In this document: positions 1 through 9,902 of the stretch, piece after piece
Layout: each line of letters begins with the position of its first letter
How positions within the stretch are numbered: the first letter of the stretch is position 1
From: Zoogloea ramigera
Lineage (GTDB): Bacteria; Pseudomonadota; Gammaproteobacteria; Burkholderiales; Rhodocyclaceae
Direction of reading: 5' to 3'
Assembly: GCF_006539865.1 (NCBI RefSeq)
Contig: NZ_BJNV01000042.1
Coordinates: 1 to 44,969 of the forward strand
Length of the DNA: 44,969 nucleotides
The notes under the pieces: model-generated
What the model saw: only the letters and a program-made list of their open reading frames with translations
What the model was told of the DNA's origin: nothing
Databases searched by the model: none
Position numbers and translations under genes: made by a program

Positions 1-16
1 ATTGACCTACTTCGAC

Positions 17-243
17 TCGGAGCGTCGACATCGACCTTCGGAAGATCGACATCCACCCTCGGAGCGTCGACATCGACCTTCCGAAGATCGACATCGAGCC
101 TCGGAGCGTCGACATCGACCTTCCGAGCGTCGATATCGAGCCTCCGCGGGTCGACGTCGAGCCTCGGAACATCGACGTCGACCTTCGGAGCATCGACGTC
201 GACCCTCCGAACCTCGACGTCGCCCCTCCGAGGCTCACCCGCC
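17..243. repeat. 21-bp tandem repeat array, about 10.5 copies
   Basis: Ten full 21-bp units start at 17, 38, 59, 80, 101, 122, 143, 164, 185 and 206, followed by a partial unit from 227. Most units carry a TCGAC/TCGAT pair around a GTCGACATCGA-like core. The first units alternate between two types (GGAGCG and GAAGAT before TCGACAT), giving a 42-bp higher-order period; later units are more diverged. Because 21 is a multiple of three, both strands stay open: plus reads SERRHRP-type heptads, minus reads VDVDAPK-type heptads. The array lies just beyond the gat operon terminator and may begin outside the window. Whether it is translated is unknown. Confidence 0.9.
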
Positions 244-254
244 GTGCGGTGCAC

Positions 255-290
255 GAAAAACGGGCCGCCTCCCGGGGGAGCGCGGCCCGT
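255..290 (-). terminator. Rho-independent terminator of the gatCAB operon
   Basis: On the minus strand a GC-rich stem (CGGGCCGC pairing with GCGGCCCG, loop rich in C/G) is followed directly by TTTTT. It sits about 20 bp past the gatB stop codon and separates the operon from the 21-bp repeat array. Confidence 0.85.
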
Positions 291-309
291 CGTGGGGTGA
301 GGGGGCGCC

Positions 310-1770
310 TCAGCCCAGCTTCTTCTTCAGGATCTCGTTCACCTGGGCCGGGTTGGCCTTGCCCTTGCTGGCCTTCATGCACTGGCCGACCAGGGCGTTG
401 AAGGCTTTCTCCTTGCCGGCGCGGAACTCCTCCACCGATTTCTGGTTGGCGGCCAGCACCTCGTCGATGATCGCCTCGATGGCGCCGCTGTCGGTGACCT
501 GCTTGAGGCCCTGGGCTTCGATGATGGCGTCGGCCGACTCGCCTTCGCCGCTCCACAGCGCCTCGAAGACCTTCTTGGCGATGGCGTTGGAGATGGTGTT
601 GTCGGCGATGCGTGCGACCAGGCCGGCCAGCTGCGCGGCGCTCACCGGGCTGGCGGTGATGTCGAGCTCGGCCTTGTTGAGGCGCGCGGCGAGATCGCCC
701 ATCACCCAGTTGGCGCAGGTCTTGGCGTTGGCGGCGCCGGCGGCGGCGACCACGTCCAGGTAGTACTGGGCGGTCTCGCGGCTGGCGGTGAGAGTGGTGG
801 CGTCGTAGGCCGAGAGGCCGTATTCGCCCTGGAAGCGCGCCGACAGCGCAGCCGGCAGCTCGGGCAGTTCGCCCTTCACGCGTTCGATCCAGGCACTGTC
901 GATGACCAGCGGCAGCAGGTCGGGGTCGGGGAAGTAGCGGTAGTCGTGGGCGTCTTCCTTGCTGCGCATGGCGCGGGTCTCGCCGGTATCGGGGTCGAAC
1001 AGCACGGTGGCCTGCTGCACCTTGCCGCCGTCCTCGATGAGGTCGATCTGCCACTGGATCTCGTAGTCGATGGCCTGCTGCAGGAAGCGGAAGCTGTTGA
1101 GGTTCTTGATCTCGCGGCGGGTGCCGAACTCGGCCTGGCCGCGCGGGCGAACCGACACGTTGGCGTCGCAGCGGAAGGAGCCTTCCTGCATGTTGCCGTC
1201 GCAGATGTCGATCCAGCGCACCAGGGCGTGCAGCGCGCGGGCGTAGGCCACGGCCTCGGCGGACGAGCGCATGTCGGGCTCCGAGACGATCTCGAGCAGC
1301 GGCGTGCCGGCGCGGTTGAGGTCGATCCCGGTCATGCCGTGGAAGTCTTCGTGGAGGCTCTTGCCGGCGTCTTCCTCGAGGTGGGCGCGGGTGAGGTTGA
1401 CGCGCTTCTCGTAGGCGCCACCCTTGCCGTCGGGCACCAGCAGGTCGATGTGGCCGCCGACCACCACGGGCAGCTCGAACTGGCTGATCTGGTAGCCCTT
1501 GGGGAGGTCGGGGTAGAAATAGTTTTTACGGGCGAAGACGCTCTTCGGGGCCACCGTGGCGCCGATCGCCAGGCCGAAGCGGATGGCTCGCTCGACGGCG
1601 CCCTTGTTGAGCACCGGCAGCACGCCGGGCAGCGCGATGTCGACGCCGCAGGCCTGCACGTTGGGCTCGGCACCGAAGGCGATGCTGGCACCCGAGAAGA
1701 TCTTGGATTGCGTGTTGAGCTGGGTGTGGATTTCCAGCCCGATGACGACTTCCCAGTCGGTTCTGCTCAT
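310..1770 (-). CDS. gatB: Asp-tRNA(Asn)/Glu-tRNA(Gln) amidotransferase subunit B
   Basis: GatB is the tRNA-binding kinase-like subunit of the GatCAB complex. It activates Glu-tRNA(Gln) or Asp-tRNA(Asn) with ATP so that ammonia from GatA converts it to the amide form. The 486-residue length is normal for the family. The N-terminus [13 protein letters not shown], the segment [16 protein letters not shown] and a PDPDLLPL segment are GatB hallmarks, and the C-terminal YqeY-like helical tail ends in [14 protein letters not shown]. It is the last gene of the minus-strand operon gatC-gatA-lipoprotein-gatB, 30 bp after the lipoprotein gene, with a terminator behind it. The cell therefore probably uses the indirect route for Gln-tRNA and/or Asn-tRNA, although the window cannot show which. 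Confidence 0.97.
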   Translation of the reverse strand: MSRTDWEVVIGLEIHTQLNTQSKIFSGASIAFGAEPNVQACGVDIALPGVLPVLNKGAVERAIRFGLAIGATVAPKSVFARKNYFYPDLPKGYQISQFELPVVVGGHIDLLVPDGKGGAYEKRVNLTRAHLEEDAGKSLHEDFHGMTGIDLNRAGTPLLEIVSEPDMRSSAEAVAYARALHALVRWIDICDGNMQEGSFRCDANVSVRPRGQAEFGTRREIKNLNSFRFLQQAIDYEIQWQIDLIEDGGKVQQATVLFDPDTGETRAMRSKEDAHDYRYFPDPDLLPLVIDSAWIERVKGELPELPAALSARFQGEYGLSAYDATTLTASRETAQYYLDVVAAAGAANAKTCANWVMGDLAARLNKAELDITASPVSAAQLAGLVARIADNTISNAIAKKVFEALWSGEGESADAIIEAQGLKQVTDSGAIEAIIDEVLAANQKSVEEFRAGKEKAFNALVGQCMKASKGKANPAQVNEILKKKLG

Positions 1771-1800
1771 GTTTTTTCTCTGGATTCCGGTTTGTTCAGT

Positions 1801-2304
1801 TCAGTCGCATTGGCCGGTGGCCTTGTCGATCAGCAGCGGCCACACATAGTCGTGGGCGCTGGCGGGGGAACACATCTGGTGGCAGTCGGCGAAGGCCACG
1901 GTGATCTGCTCGGCCTGCTCCCAGATGTGGATGCGGCAGTTGCGCGGGCCGGTGAGCTCGATGGACGGCAGGGCCTGGGTCTGGCGGAAGCTGCCCAGGT
2001 CGTAGCGGCAGCTGCCGCGCTTGGGCATCGTGAGCTCGACCTTGAGGGCGTTCACCTTTGAGCTGGCGATGTCCACCGTCGCCTTGCCGAAGTTGCCGGT
2101 CTCGTCGCGGAAGTTGCACTGGGTGTTCACCGAGAAGCTGCGCAGCGGCATCGGCTTGAGGCGGGCCTTGCCGCCGCTGGCCGGGCGTTCGGTGATGCCG
2201 CCCTGGTCGGGCTGGCGGCCGGGCAGCTCGACCGGCAACACCGAGCAGCCGGCCAGGCCGGCGAGCAGCCCGGCCAGGGCGAGGCGGCGGAGCAGGGCGG
2301 GCAT
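1801..2304 (-). CDS. Small cysteine-rich putative lipoprotein, gat operon
   Basis: This is a 167-residue protein whose family I do not recognise. The start [20 protein letters not shown] has a short basic n-region, a hydrophobic stretch and a lipobox LAGC with the lipid-acceptor cysteine at residue 20, so export and lipid anchoring are predicted. The mature part has six cysteines (QC, SC, NC, DCHQMC, QC), an even number compatible with disulfides in the periplasm. The ATG overlaps the gatA stop as TGATG, so translation is coupled to gatA, and gatB follows 30 bp later. Longer in-frame starts inside gatA would only add shadow sequence and would bury the signal peptide. No functional link to tRNA amidation is visible; co-transcription may be incidental. 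Confidence 0.8.
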   Translation of the reverse strand: MPALLRRLALAGLLAGLAGCSVLPVELPGRQPDQGGITERPASGGKARLKPMPLRSFSVNTQCNFRDETGNFGKATVDIASSKVNALKVELTMPKRGSCRYDLGSFRQTQALPSIELTGPRNCRIHIWEQAEQITVAFADCHQMCSPASAHDYVWPLLIDKATGQCD

Positions 2305-3764
2305 CAGGCCTCCTGCACCGCCGGGGCGCGGGTGTGCCAGTCGGTGGCTTGCTGAAACTGGTGGGCGGCGCCCAGCAGGTTCGCCTCGTGGAAGTATTTG
2401 CCGATCAGCTGCAGGCCCACCGGCAGGCCACCGGCGCCGAAGCCGGCCGGGTGCGACAGGGCGGGCAGGCCGGCCAGGTTGACGGCCACGGTGTAGATGT
2501 CGCCGAGGTACATCTGCACCGGGTCGGACGTCTTCTCGCCGAGGCCGTAGGCGACGGTGGGGTTGGTCGGCCCGGCGATGATGTCGCACTGCTCGAAGGC
2601 GGCGGCGAAGTCCTGGGCGATCAGGCGGCGCAGTTTTTGCGCCTTGATGTAGTAGGCGTCGTAGTAGCCGTGGGAGAGCACGTAGGTGCCCACCAGGATG
2701 CGCCGCTTGACCTCGGGGCCGAAGCCTTCGGCGCGGCTCTTGCAGTACATGTCGTTGAGGTCGGTGTACTGGGCGGCGCGGTGGCCGTAGCGCACGCCGT
2801 CGAAGCGGCTGAGGTTGGAGCTGGCCTCGGCCGGGGCGATCACGTAATAGGCCGGGATCGCCAGGCGCGCGTTGGGCAGGCTGACCTCGACGAGGGTGGC
2901 GCCGAGCCTGCGGTATTCGGCGATGGCGGCGTCGACGGCGGCGCGAACGTCGTCGGACATGCCCTCGGCGAAGAACTCGCGGGGCAGGCCGATGCGCAGG
3001 CCGGCCAGCGGCTGGGCCAGGCTGGCGCCGCAGTCGTCGTAGCTGCGCTCGAGGCTGGTGGAGTCGCGCGGGTCGTGGCCCATCATCGCGGTGAGGAGCG
3101 TGGCGCAGTCTTCGGCCGAGCGGGCGAAGGCGCCGCCCTGATCGAGCGACGAGGCGTAGGCGATCATGCCGAAGCGCGACACGCTGCCGTAGGTGGGCTT
3201 GATGCCGGTGATGCCGCACAGGGCCGCCGGCTGGCGCACCGAGCCGCCGGTGTCGGTGCCGGTGGCGATCGGCACCATGCGCGCGGCCACCGCGGCCGCC
3301 GAGCCGCCCGACGAGCCGCCGGGCACCTTGGTGGTGTCCCAGGGGTTGCGGGTGGGGCCGGCGTGGGAGCTCTCGTTGGAGGAGCCCATCGCGAACTCGT
3401 CCATGTTGGTCTTGCCGACCATCACCGCGCCGGCGGCCTTGAGCAGGCTGACCACGTGGGCGTCGTAGGGGCTGGTGAAGTTGGCGAGCATCTTCGAGCC
3501 GCAGGTGGTGAGCACGCCTTCGGTGCAGAACACGTCCTTGTGGGCGAGGGGGATGCCGGTGAGCGGGCCGGCGCTGCCGTCTTTGATGCGCGCGTCGGCG
3601 GCGCGGGCGGCGGCCAGGGCGCCACCCTCGTCGACGGTGACGAAGGCGTTGATCTGCCCGTCGCGGGCCTGGATGCGGGCGAGGCTGTCGGTGGCCAGTT
3701 CGACGGCGGAGACGGTTTTCGCGCGGAGGGCCGCGGCGATGTCCTTGAGGCTGGAATCAATCAT
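2304..3764 (-). CDS. gatA: Asp-tRNA(Asn)/Glu-tRNA(Gln) amidotransferase subunit A
   Basis: GatA is the glutaminase (amidase-signature) subunit that releases ammonia from glutamine and channels it to GatB. At 486 residues it has the usual length. The amidase signature is clear: a KDVF segment with the catalytic Lys near residue 77, then [13 protein letters not shown] and the [15 protein letters not shown] motif carrying the cis-Ser and nucleophile Ser of the Ser-cisSer-Lys triad. It lies 71 bp downstream of gatC on the minus strand and overlaps the downstream lipoprotein gene by one base (TGATG). Confidence 0.97.
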   Translation of the reverse strand: MIDSSLKDIAAALRAKTVSAVELATDSLARIQARDGQINAFVTVDEGGALAAARAADARIKDGSAGPLTGIPLAHKDVFCTEGVLTTCGSKMLANFTSPYDAHVVSLLKAAGAVMVGKTNMDEFAMGSSNESSHAGPTRNPWDTTKVPGGSSGGSAAAVAARMVPIATGTDTGGSVRQPAALCGITGIKPTYGSVSRFGMIAYASSLDQGGAFARSAEDCATLLTAMMGHDPRDSTSLERSYDDCGASLAQPLAGLRIGLPREFFAEGMSDDVRAAVDAAIAEYRRLGATLVEVSLPNARLAIPAYYVIAPAEASSNLSRFDGVRYGHRAAQYTDLNDMYCKSRAEGFGPEVKRRILVGTYVLSHGYYDAYYIKAQKLRRLIAQDFAAAFEQCDIIAGPTNPTVAYGLGEKTSDPVQMYLGDIYTVAVNLAGLPALSHPAGFGAGGLPVGLQLIGKYFHEANLLGAAHQFQQATDWHTRAPAVQEA

Positions 3765-3835
3765 GGGCGTGGGCGACGATGAATGCGGTACGGGGCGCGG
3801 GCCGTGGGGCCCGGGCCGGGGGTCGGGGCGGCGGC

Positions 3836-5274
<1,439 letters not shown>

Positions 5275-5332
5275 GCATCGGCTGAACGGCCGGGCGCCCA
5301 CGTGAATCTCCCGATCCACCGTGAGCGTCAGC

Positions 5333-5353
5333 GACCCGGGCATGTCCCGGGTC
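5333..5353 (+). terminator. Hairpin between mreB and mreC, possible attenuator
   Basis: A perfect 8-bp stem (GACCCGGG and CCCGGGTC) with a 5-nt loop lies about 60 bp after mreB and 36 bp before mreC. It is followed by GTGCCGTTTG rather than a clean U-run, so it would be at best a partial terminator. A site that lets through only some transcripts would fit the need for far more MreB than MreC/MreD. Confidence 0.4.
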
Positions 5354-5388
5354 GTGCCGTTTGTCGAGCGACCTGATCCCGCCCAGTC

Positions 5389-6306
5389 GTGGTCGGCCAT
5401 TCGCCTCCTCCCTTCTTCAAGCGCGGGCCGGCTCCGCTGGCCAAGCTCGTCTTCTTCGTCATCGTCTCGCTGGCGCTGCTGATCTCCGACCTCAACCTGC
5501 GCTACCTCGACGCCTTCCGCCAGGGCCTGTCGGTGCTCGCCTATCCGCTGCAGATGGCGGCCGCCACGCCGGCGGATTTCGTGCGCAACGCCTCCAATTA
5601 TTTTTCGTCGCTGGTGCGCTTGCAGATCGAGAACAAGGAGCTGAAGAGCCGCCAGCTGCAAGGCGCCGAGCGCCTGCTGCGGCTCGACCAGCTGGAGCAG
5701 GAAAACCGCCACCTGCGGGCCCTGCTGGAAGCGCGGGAGCGCCAGCCGGTGAAGTCGGTGGTGGCGGAGATCATGTACACCGCCAAGGACCCGTTCTCGC
5801 GCAAGGTCATCCTCGACAAGGGCGACCAGGCCGGCATCGCCGCTGGGCAGGCAGTGGTGGACGAATCCGGCGTGATCGGCCAGATCACCCGCGTCTTTCC
5901 GATGCAGTCCGAGCTCACGCTGCTCACCGACAAGGACCAGGCGATCCCGGTGATGATCGTGCGCAGCGGCCTGCGGGCGGTGCTGTTCGGCTCAGGCAAT
6001 GGGCTGATGGAGCTGCGCTACCTGGCCGCCAACGCCGACGTGCAGCCGGGCGACAAGGTCGTCACCTCGGGCCTCGACGGCGTCTTCCTGGCCGGGCTGC
6101 CGGTGGCCACGGTGGCCAAGGTCGAGCGCGACCAGGCGCAGACCTTCGCCCGCATCCCGTGCCTGCCCGCCGCGGGGGTCGAGCAGTTCAGCCACGTGCT
6201 GGTGCTGGGACACCGGGAAAACCTGCCGCCGCGGCCGCCGGAGGCCGAGGTGATCAACAAGGGCAAGGGCGCCAAAGGCCGCAAGGCCAAGGCAGGCAAG
6301 GAGTAA
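5389..6306 (+). CDS. mreC: Rod shape-determining protein MreC
   Basis: MreC is a bitopic inner-membrane protein that links MreB filaments to PBP2/RodA and activates the elongasome. The 305 residues contain an N-terminal PPPFFKRGPAPLAKL cytoplasmic segment, one transmembrane helix at about residues 20-37 (LVFFVIVSLALLISDLNL), a coiled coil (about 70-110, ENKELKSRQLQ...) and the periplasmic double beta-barrel (about 120-275, including VILDKGDQAGI and VITSGLDG-like turns). The start is the GTG at 5389, the only start codon after an in-frame TGA at 5374. The tail is rich in Lys/Ala/Gly. mreD begins 3 bp downstream. Confidence 0.95.
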   Translation: MVGHSPPPFFKRGPAPLAKLVFFVIVSLALLISDLNLRYLDAFRQGLSVLAYPLQMAAATPADFVRNASNYFSSLVRLQIENKELKSRQLQGAERLLRLDQLEQENRHLRALLEARERQPVKSVVAEIMYTAKDPFSRKVILDKGDQAGIAAGQAVVDESGVIGQITRVFPMQSELTLLTDKDQAIPVMIVRSGLRAVLFGSGNGLMELRYLAANADVQPGDKVVTSGLDGVFLAGLPVATVAKVERDQAQTFARIPCLPAAGVEQFSHVLVLGHRENLPPRPPEAEVINKGKGAKGRKAKAGKE

Positions 6307-6309
6307 GCC

Positions 6310-6831
6310 GTGCAACCGACCAACCGCTCGAGCCGCATCCTGCTCCCGGTGAAGATGTGGTTTGTCTACCTCACCCTCTTCATCGCGCTGTTCCTCAACT
6401 ACATCCCCACCGGCCATCTGCCGGCGGTGCCGGATTTCGTCGCCCTGGTGCTGGCCTTCTGGTGCGTGCGCGAGCCCCTCAAGATCGGTATCGGCGCGGG
6501 CTTCGCGTTCGGCCTCCTGACCGACATCGGCGTCGGGGCAGCCCTCGGCCAGCATGCCTTCTCCTACGTGCTGCTGGCTTACGCGGCCAATGAGCTGTCG
6601 CGCCGGGTGCTGTGGTTCACGCCGGTCGAGCAGGCCCTGCATGTGCTGCCGCTGCTATTCATGTCCCAGGTGGTGATGGTGCTGGTGCGCCTGATGGCCG
6701 GCGCCGAGTTTCCGGGCTGGTGGATGTTCTTTGGCGCCTTCGTGGCCGCGCTGCTGTGGATCCCGCTGCATTACGTGCTGCTGCTGCCCCAGTATCAGCC
6801 CGTCTCGCGGGACGAGAACCGGCCGATCTAG
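6310..6831 (+). CDS. mreD: Rod shape-determining protein MreD
   Basis: MreD is a small polytopic inner-membrane protein of the elongasome, thought to balance MreC activation of PBP2. The 173-residue length and position directly after mreC fit. The sequence holds about five hydrophobic segments, with the family's GLLTDIGVGAALGQHAFSY motif in the middle. The start is a GTG three bases after the mreC stop, giving MQPTNRSSRILLPVKMWFVY. The next gene, mrdA, begins 6 bp after the stop, so the cluster is almost certainly one operon. Confidence 0.93.
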   Translation: MQPTNRSSRILLPVKMWFVYLTLFIALFLNYIPTGHLPAVPDFVALVLAFWCVREPLKIGIGAGFAFGLLTDIGVGAALGQHAFSYVLLAYAANELSRRVLWFTPVEQALHVLPLLFMSQVVMVLVRLMAGAEFPGWWMFFGAFVAALLWIPLHYVLLLPQYQPVSRDENRPI

Positions 6832-6837
6832 CCCCCC

Positions 6838-8730
6838 ATGACCGTCATGCGTACGCCCGAGCAGGAGCTCGCCCGTTTTCGCGGCCGTCTGGCGGTGGCC
6901 GGGGTGGTCGCGCTGCTGTGTTTCGGGCTGCTCGCGGCGCGCTTCTTCTACCTGCAGGTGATGCGCTACGACTACTACTCGACGCGCGCCGAGGACAACC
7001 GCATCTCCCTGGTGCCCATCGTGCCCAACCGCGGGCTGATCACCGACCGCCATGGCACCGTGCTGGCCCGCAACTACTCGGCCTACACGCTTGAGATCAC
7101 GCCCTCCCGGGTTGCCGACCTCGACGCCACCATCGAGGAGCTGTCCACGCTGGTGGATATCCAGCCTAAAGACCGGCGCCGCCTCAAGAAGCTGATGGAC
7201 GAGAGCAAGAGCTTCGAGTCCCTGCCGATTCGCAACCGGCTCTCCGACGAAGAGGTCGCCCGCTTCATCGCCCAGCGCTACCGCTTTCCCGGCGTCGAGC
7301 TGAAGGCGCGGCTGTTTCGAGACTATCCGATGGGCAGCTTCGCCTCCCACGTGATCGGCTATATCGGCCGCATCAACGACCGCGACCTCGAGCGCATCGA
7401 GGAGAGCGACGATTCCGCCAACTACCGGGGCACCGACCACATCGGCAAGTCAGGCCTCGAGAAGAGCTACGAGCGCGACCTGCACGGGATCACCGGTTTC
7501 GAAGAGGTCGAGGTCGACTCCGGCGGCCGCGCCGTGCGCCTCCTGCGGCGCACCCCGGCGATCCCGGGCAACAACGTGGTGCTGACCCTCGACCTCAAGC
7601 TCCAGGAGATCGTCGAGAAGGCCTTCGGCAACCGCCGCGGCGCGCTGGTGGCGATAGAGCCTTCCACCGGCGGGGTGCTGGCGCTGGTGTCCACCCCCAG
7701 CTTCGACCCCAACCTGTTCGTCGATGGCATCGCGCCCCAGGACTGGGACCAACTCAACACCGACCAGGACAAGCCGCTCCTCAACCGGGCCATCTACAGC
7801 GCCTACCCGCCGGGCTCCACCTTCAAGCCCTTCATGGCCCTGGGGGCGCTCACCACCGGCAAGCGCACGCCCGGCCAGACCCTCGCCGACCCCGGCTATT
7901 TCAACTACGGCGGCCACCGCTTCATGGACGACAAGGTCGGCGGCCATGGCGGCGTCGACATGTACAAGTCCATCGTGGTGTCGTGCAACACTTATTACTA
8001 CGTTCTCGCCAACGACATGGGCATCGAATCGATCGCCAACTTCATGCGTCCGCTGGGCTTCGGCCAGCGCTCGGGCATCGACCTGCCGGGCGAGGCGGAG
8101 GGCGTGCTGCCCTCGCCCGAATGGAAGAAGCGCCGCTTCAAGCGCCCCGAGCAGCAAAAATGGTTCGGCGGCGAGACCATCTCGGTGGGCATTGGCCAGG
8201 GCTACAACGCCTACACACCCCTCCAGATGGCCCAGGCGCTGGGGGCGGTGGTGAACAACGGTGTGCTGTACCGGCCCCACATCGCCCGCCATGTGGTCGA
8301 CGCCAAGACCGGTGAGAAGCGGACGATCGAGCCTGAGCCCCTGCGCACGATCCCCTTCAAGCAGTCCCACATCGACCTCATCAAGCGGGCGATGGTGGGC
8401 GTGAACAAGGCCGGCACGGGCTCGCGGGCCTTCGCCGGCGCGCCCTACGAGGTGGGCGGCAAGACGGGTACGGCTCAGGTGTATTCGCTGAAGGGCGGCA
8501 AGTACGTGGAGGGCCGGGTGGCCGAACGCCTGCGCGACCATTCGTGGTTCATCGCCTTCGCGCCGGCCGACAAGCCGGTCATCGCGCTGGCGGTGCTGGT
8601 GGAGAACGGCGGTTTCGGCGCCCAGTCTGCCGCGCCCATCGCCCGCCAGGCGCTCGACTACTACCTGCTCGGCAAGGTGCCGGCGGGCATCGCGGCCGAA
8701 GATCCGGCGGCCGAGGAGTCGGCCGAATGA
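6838..8730 (+). CDS. mrdA: Penicillin-binding protein 2, elongation transpeptidase
   Basis: PBP2 cross-links new peptidoglycan during rod elongation and works as a pair with RodA. The 630 residues include an N-terminal membrane anchor (about 20-42), a dimerisation/pedestal region and a C-terminal transpeptidase domain. The active-site motifs are intact: S327-T-F-K (nucleophile and general base), the SCN motif in VVSCNTYYY, and KTGTAQ near the C-terminus. The family segment NRGLITDRHGTVLARN follows the anchor. The stop overlaps the rodA start as ATGA, coupling synthesis of the two partners. Confidence 0.97.
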   Translation: MTVMRTPEQELARFRGRLAVAGVVALLCFGLLAARFFYLQVMRYDYYSTRAEDNRISLVPIVPNRGLITDRHGTVLARNYSAYTLEITPSRVADLDATIEELSTLVDIQPKDRRRLKKLMDESKSFESLPIRNRLSDEEVARFIAQRYRFPGVELKARLFRDYPMGSFASHVIGYIGRINDRDLERIEESDDSANYRGTDHIGKSGLEKSYERDLHGITGFEEVEVDSGGRAVRLLRRTPAIPGNNVVLTLDLKLQEIVEKAFGNRRGALVAIEPSTGGVLALVSTPSFDPNLFVDGIAPQDWDQLNTDQDKPLLNRAIYSAYPPGSTFKPFMALGALTTGKRTPGQTLADPGYFNYGGHRFMDDKVGGHGGVDMYKSIVVSCNTYYYVLANDMGIESIANFMRPLGFGQRSGIDLPGEAEGVLPSPEWKKRRFKRPEQQKWFGGETISVGIGQGYNAYTPLQMAQALGAVVNNGVLYRPHIARHVVDAKTGEKRTIEPEPLRTIPFKQSHIDLIKRAMVGVNKAGTGSRAFAGAPYEVGGKTGTAQVYSLKGGKYVEGRVAERLRDHSWFIAFAPADKPVIALAVLVENGGFGAQSAAPIARQALDYYLLGKVPAGIAAEDPAAEESAE

Positions 8731-9866
8731 ACTCGCGCCTCGACCCCCGCCGCTGGCTGCACTACCTGCTGGCGCCGCTGGACGGCCCGCTGACCCTGCT
8801 GATCCTGATCCTCGTCGGCTACGCCGCGGTGGTCATGGTGAGCGCCTCGCCAGAGCGCCTCGGCACCCTCGCGCTGAATACCGCCGTCGCCTTCTCGGTG
8901 ATGTGGATTGCCGCCAAGACGCCGCCGTCGCGCATGATGAGCGCGGCGCTGCCGCTCTACGCGATCGGGGTGCTGCTGCTGATCGCGGTGGCGCTGTTCG
9001 GCGATGTCTCGAAGGGCGCCCGGCGCTGGCTCAACATCGGCGTGACTCGCATCCAGCCGTCCGAACTGCTCAAGATCGCGATGCCGCTGACCCTCGCCTG
9101 GTACTTCCAGAGCCGCGAGGGGATGCTGCGGGCGCGGGATTTCTTCATCGCCGCCGGGCTGCTGCTGCTGCCGGTGGGGCTGATCGCCAAGCAGCCCGAC
9201 CTCGGCACGTCCATCCTGGTGGCCGCCTCGGGTTTTTACGTGCTGTTTTTTGCCGGCCTCACCTGGCGCCTGATCCTGCCGGTCGCGGTGGTGGGCATCG
9301 TCGGCATCGGTGCCATCGTGGCGATGGGCGACACGATCTGCCAGCCGGGCGTCGACTGGCCAGGCCTGCGGGAGTACCAGAAACACCGGGTGTGCACCCT
9401 GCTCGACCCCACCTCCGACCCCCTCGGCAAGGGCTTCCACATCATCCAGTCCACCATCGCCATCGGCTCCGGCGGCGTGTTCGGCAAGGGTTGGGGCAAG
9501 GGCACCCAGACGCACCTCGACTTTCTGCCCGAACGGCATACCGACTTCATCTTTGCGGTGCTCACCGAGGAATTCGGGCTTGCCGGCGCCCTGTTTCTTG
9601 TTGTAGTCTATATATTGTTGATTTTTCGCGGCCTTTTTATTGCCGCTGGTGCCCCGACCCTGTTTTCGCGCCTCCTCGCCGGCGCACTGACGCTGATCTT
9701 CTTCACTTACGCGTTCGTAAACATGGGCATGGTGAGCGGAATCCTCCCCGTTGTCGGGGTCCCGCTGCCCTTCGTCAGTTACGGTGGCACTGCACTCGTT
9801 ACCCTGTGTCTTGGTGTTGGAATGCTGATGAGCATCCAGCGCCATCGTCGCCGGGTAGGTACCTGA
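8727..9866 (+). CDS. mrdB: Peptidoglycan glycosyltransferase RodA
   Basis: RodA is the SEDS-family glycosyltransferase that polymerises lipid II in the elongasome. Starting at the ATG that overlaps the mrdA stop gives 379 residues, the family's normal length, with about ten transmembrane helices. SEDS signatures visible are KGARRWLNIG and RIQPSELLKIA in the middle, the loop segment PERHTDFIFAVLTEEFG carrying the conserved Asp/Glu region, and GVPLPFVSYGG near the C-terminus. A longer in-frame reading from inside mrdA would add a non-membrane shadow sequence and is rejected. A short TATATA-containing stretch near 9600-9650 is AT-rich compared with the rest but stays in frame. Confidence 0.96.
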   Translation: MNSRLDPRRWLHYLLAPLDGPLTLLILILVGYAAVVMVSASPERLGTLALNTAVAFSVMWIAAKTPPSRMMSAALPLYAIGVLLLIAVALFGDVSKGARRWLNIGVTRIQPSELLKIAMPLTLAWYFQSREGMLRARDFFIAAGLLLLPVGLIAKQPDLGTSILVAASGFYVLFFAGLTWRLILPVAVVGIVGIGAIVAMGDTICQPGVDWPGLREYQKHRVCTLLDPTSDPLGKGFHIIQSTIAIGSGGVFGKGWGKGTQTHLDFLPERHTDFIFAVLTEEFGLAGALFLVVVYILLIFRGLFIAAGAPTLFSRLLAGALTLIFFTYAFVNMGMVSGILPVVGVPLPFVSYGGTALVTLCLGVGMLMSIQRHRRRVGT

Positions 9867-9870
9867 ACCC

Positions 9871-9892
9871 GCGCGCGTCTTGCTGCGCGCGC
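9871..9892 (+). other. GC-rich inverted repeat between mrdB and rlpA
   Basis: GCGCGCG at 9871-9877 pairs with CGCGCGC at 9886-9892 around an 8-nt loop. There is no U-run. It may slow decay of, or partly separate, the mrdB and rlpA messages; no function is shown. Confidence 0.35.
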
Positions 9893-9902
9893 CCGAACAG
9901 GA

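Noticed and set aside
946-2061. Long plus-strand open frames opposite gatB, gatA and many other genes
   Set aside because: They are antisense shadows caused by high GC: Ala/Gly/Arg/His-biased composition, no recognisable domain, and the opposite strand encodes a clear known protein.
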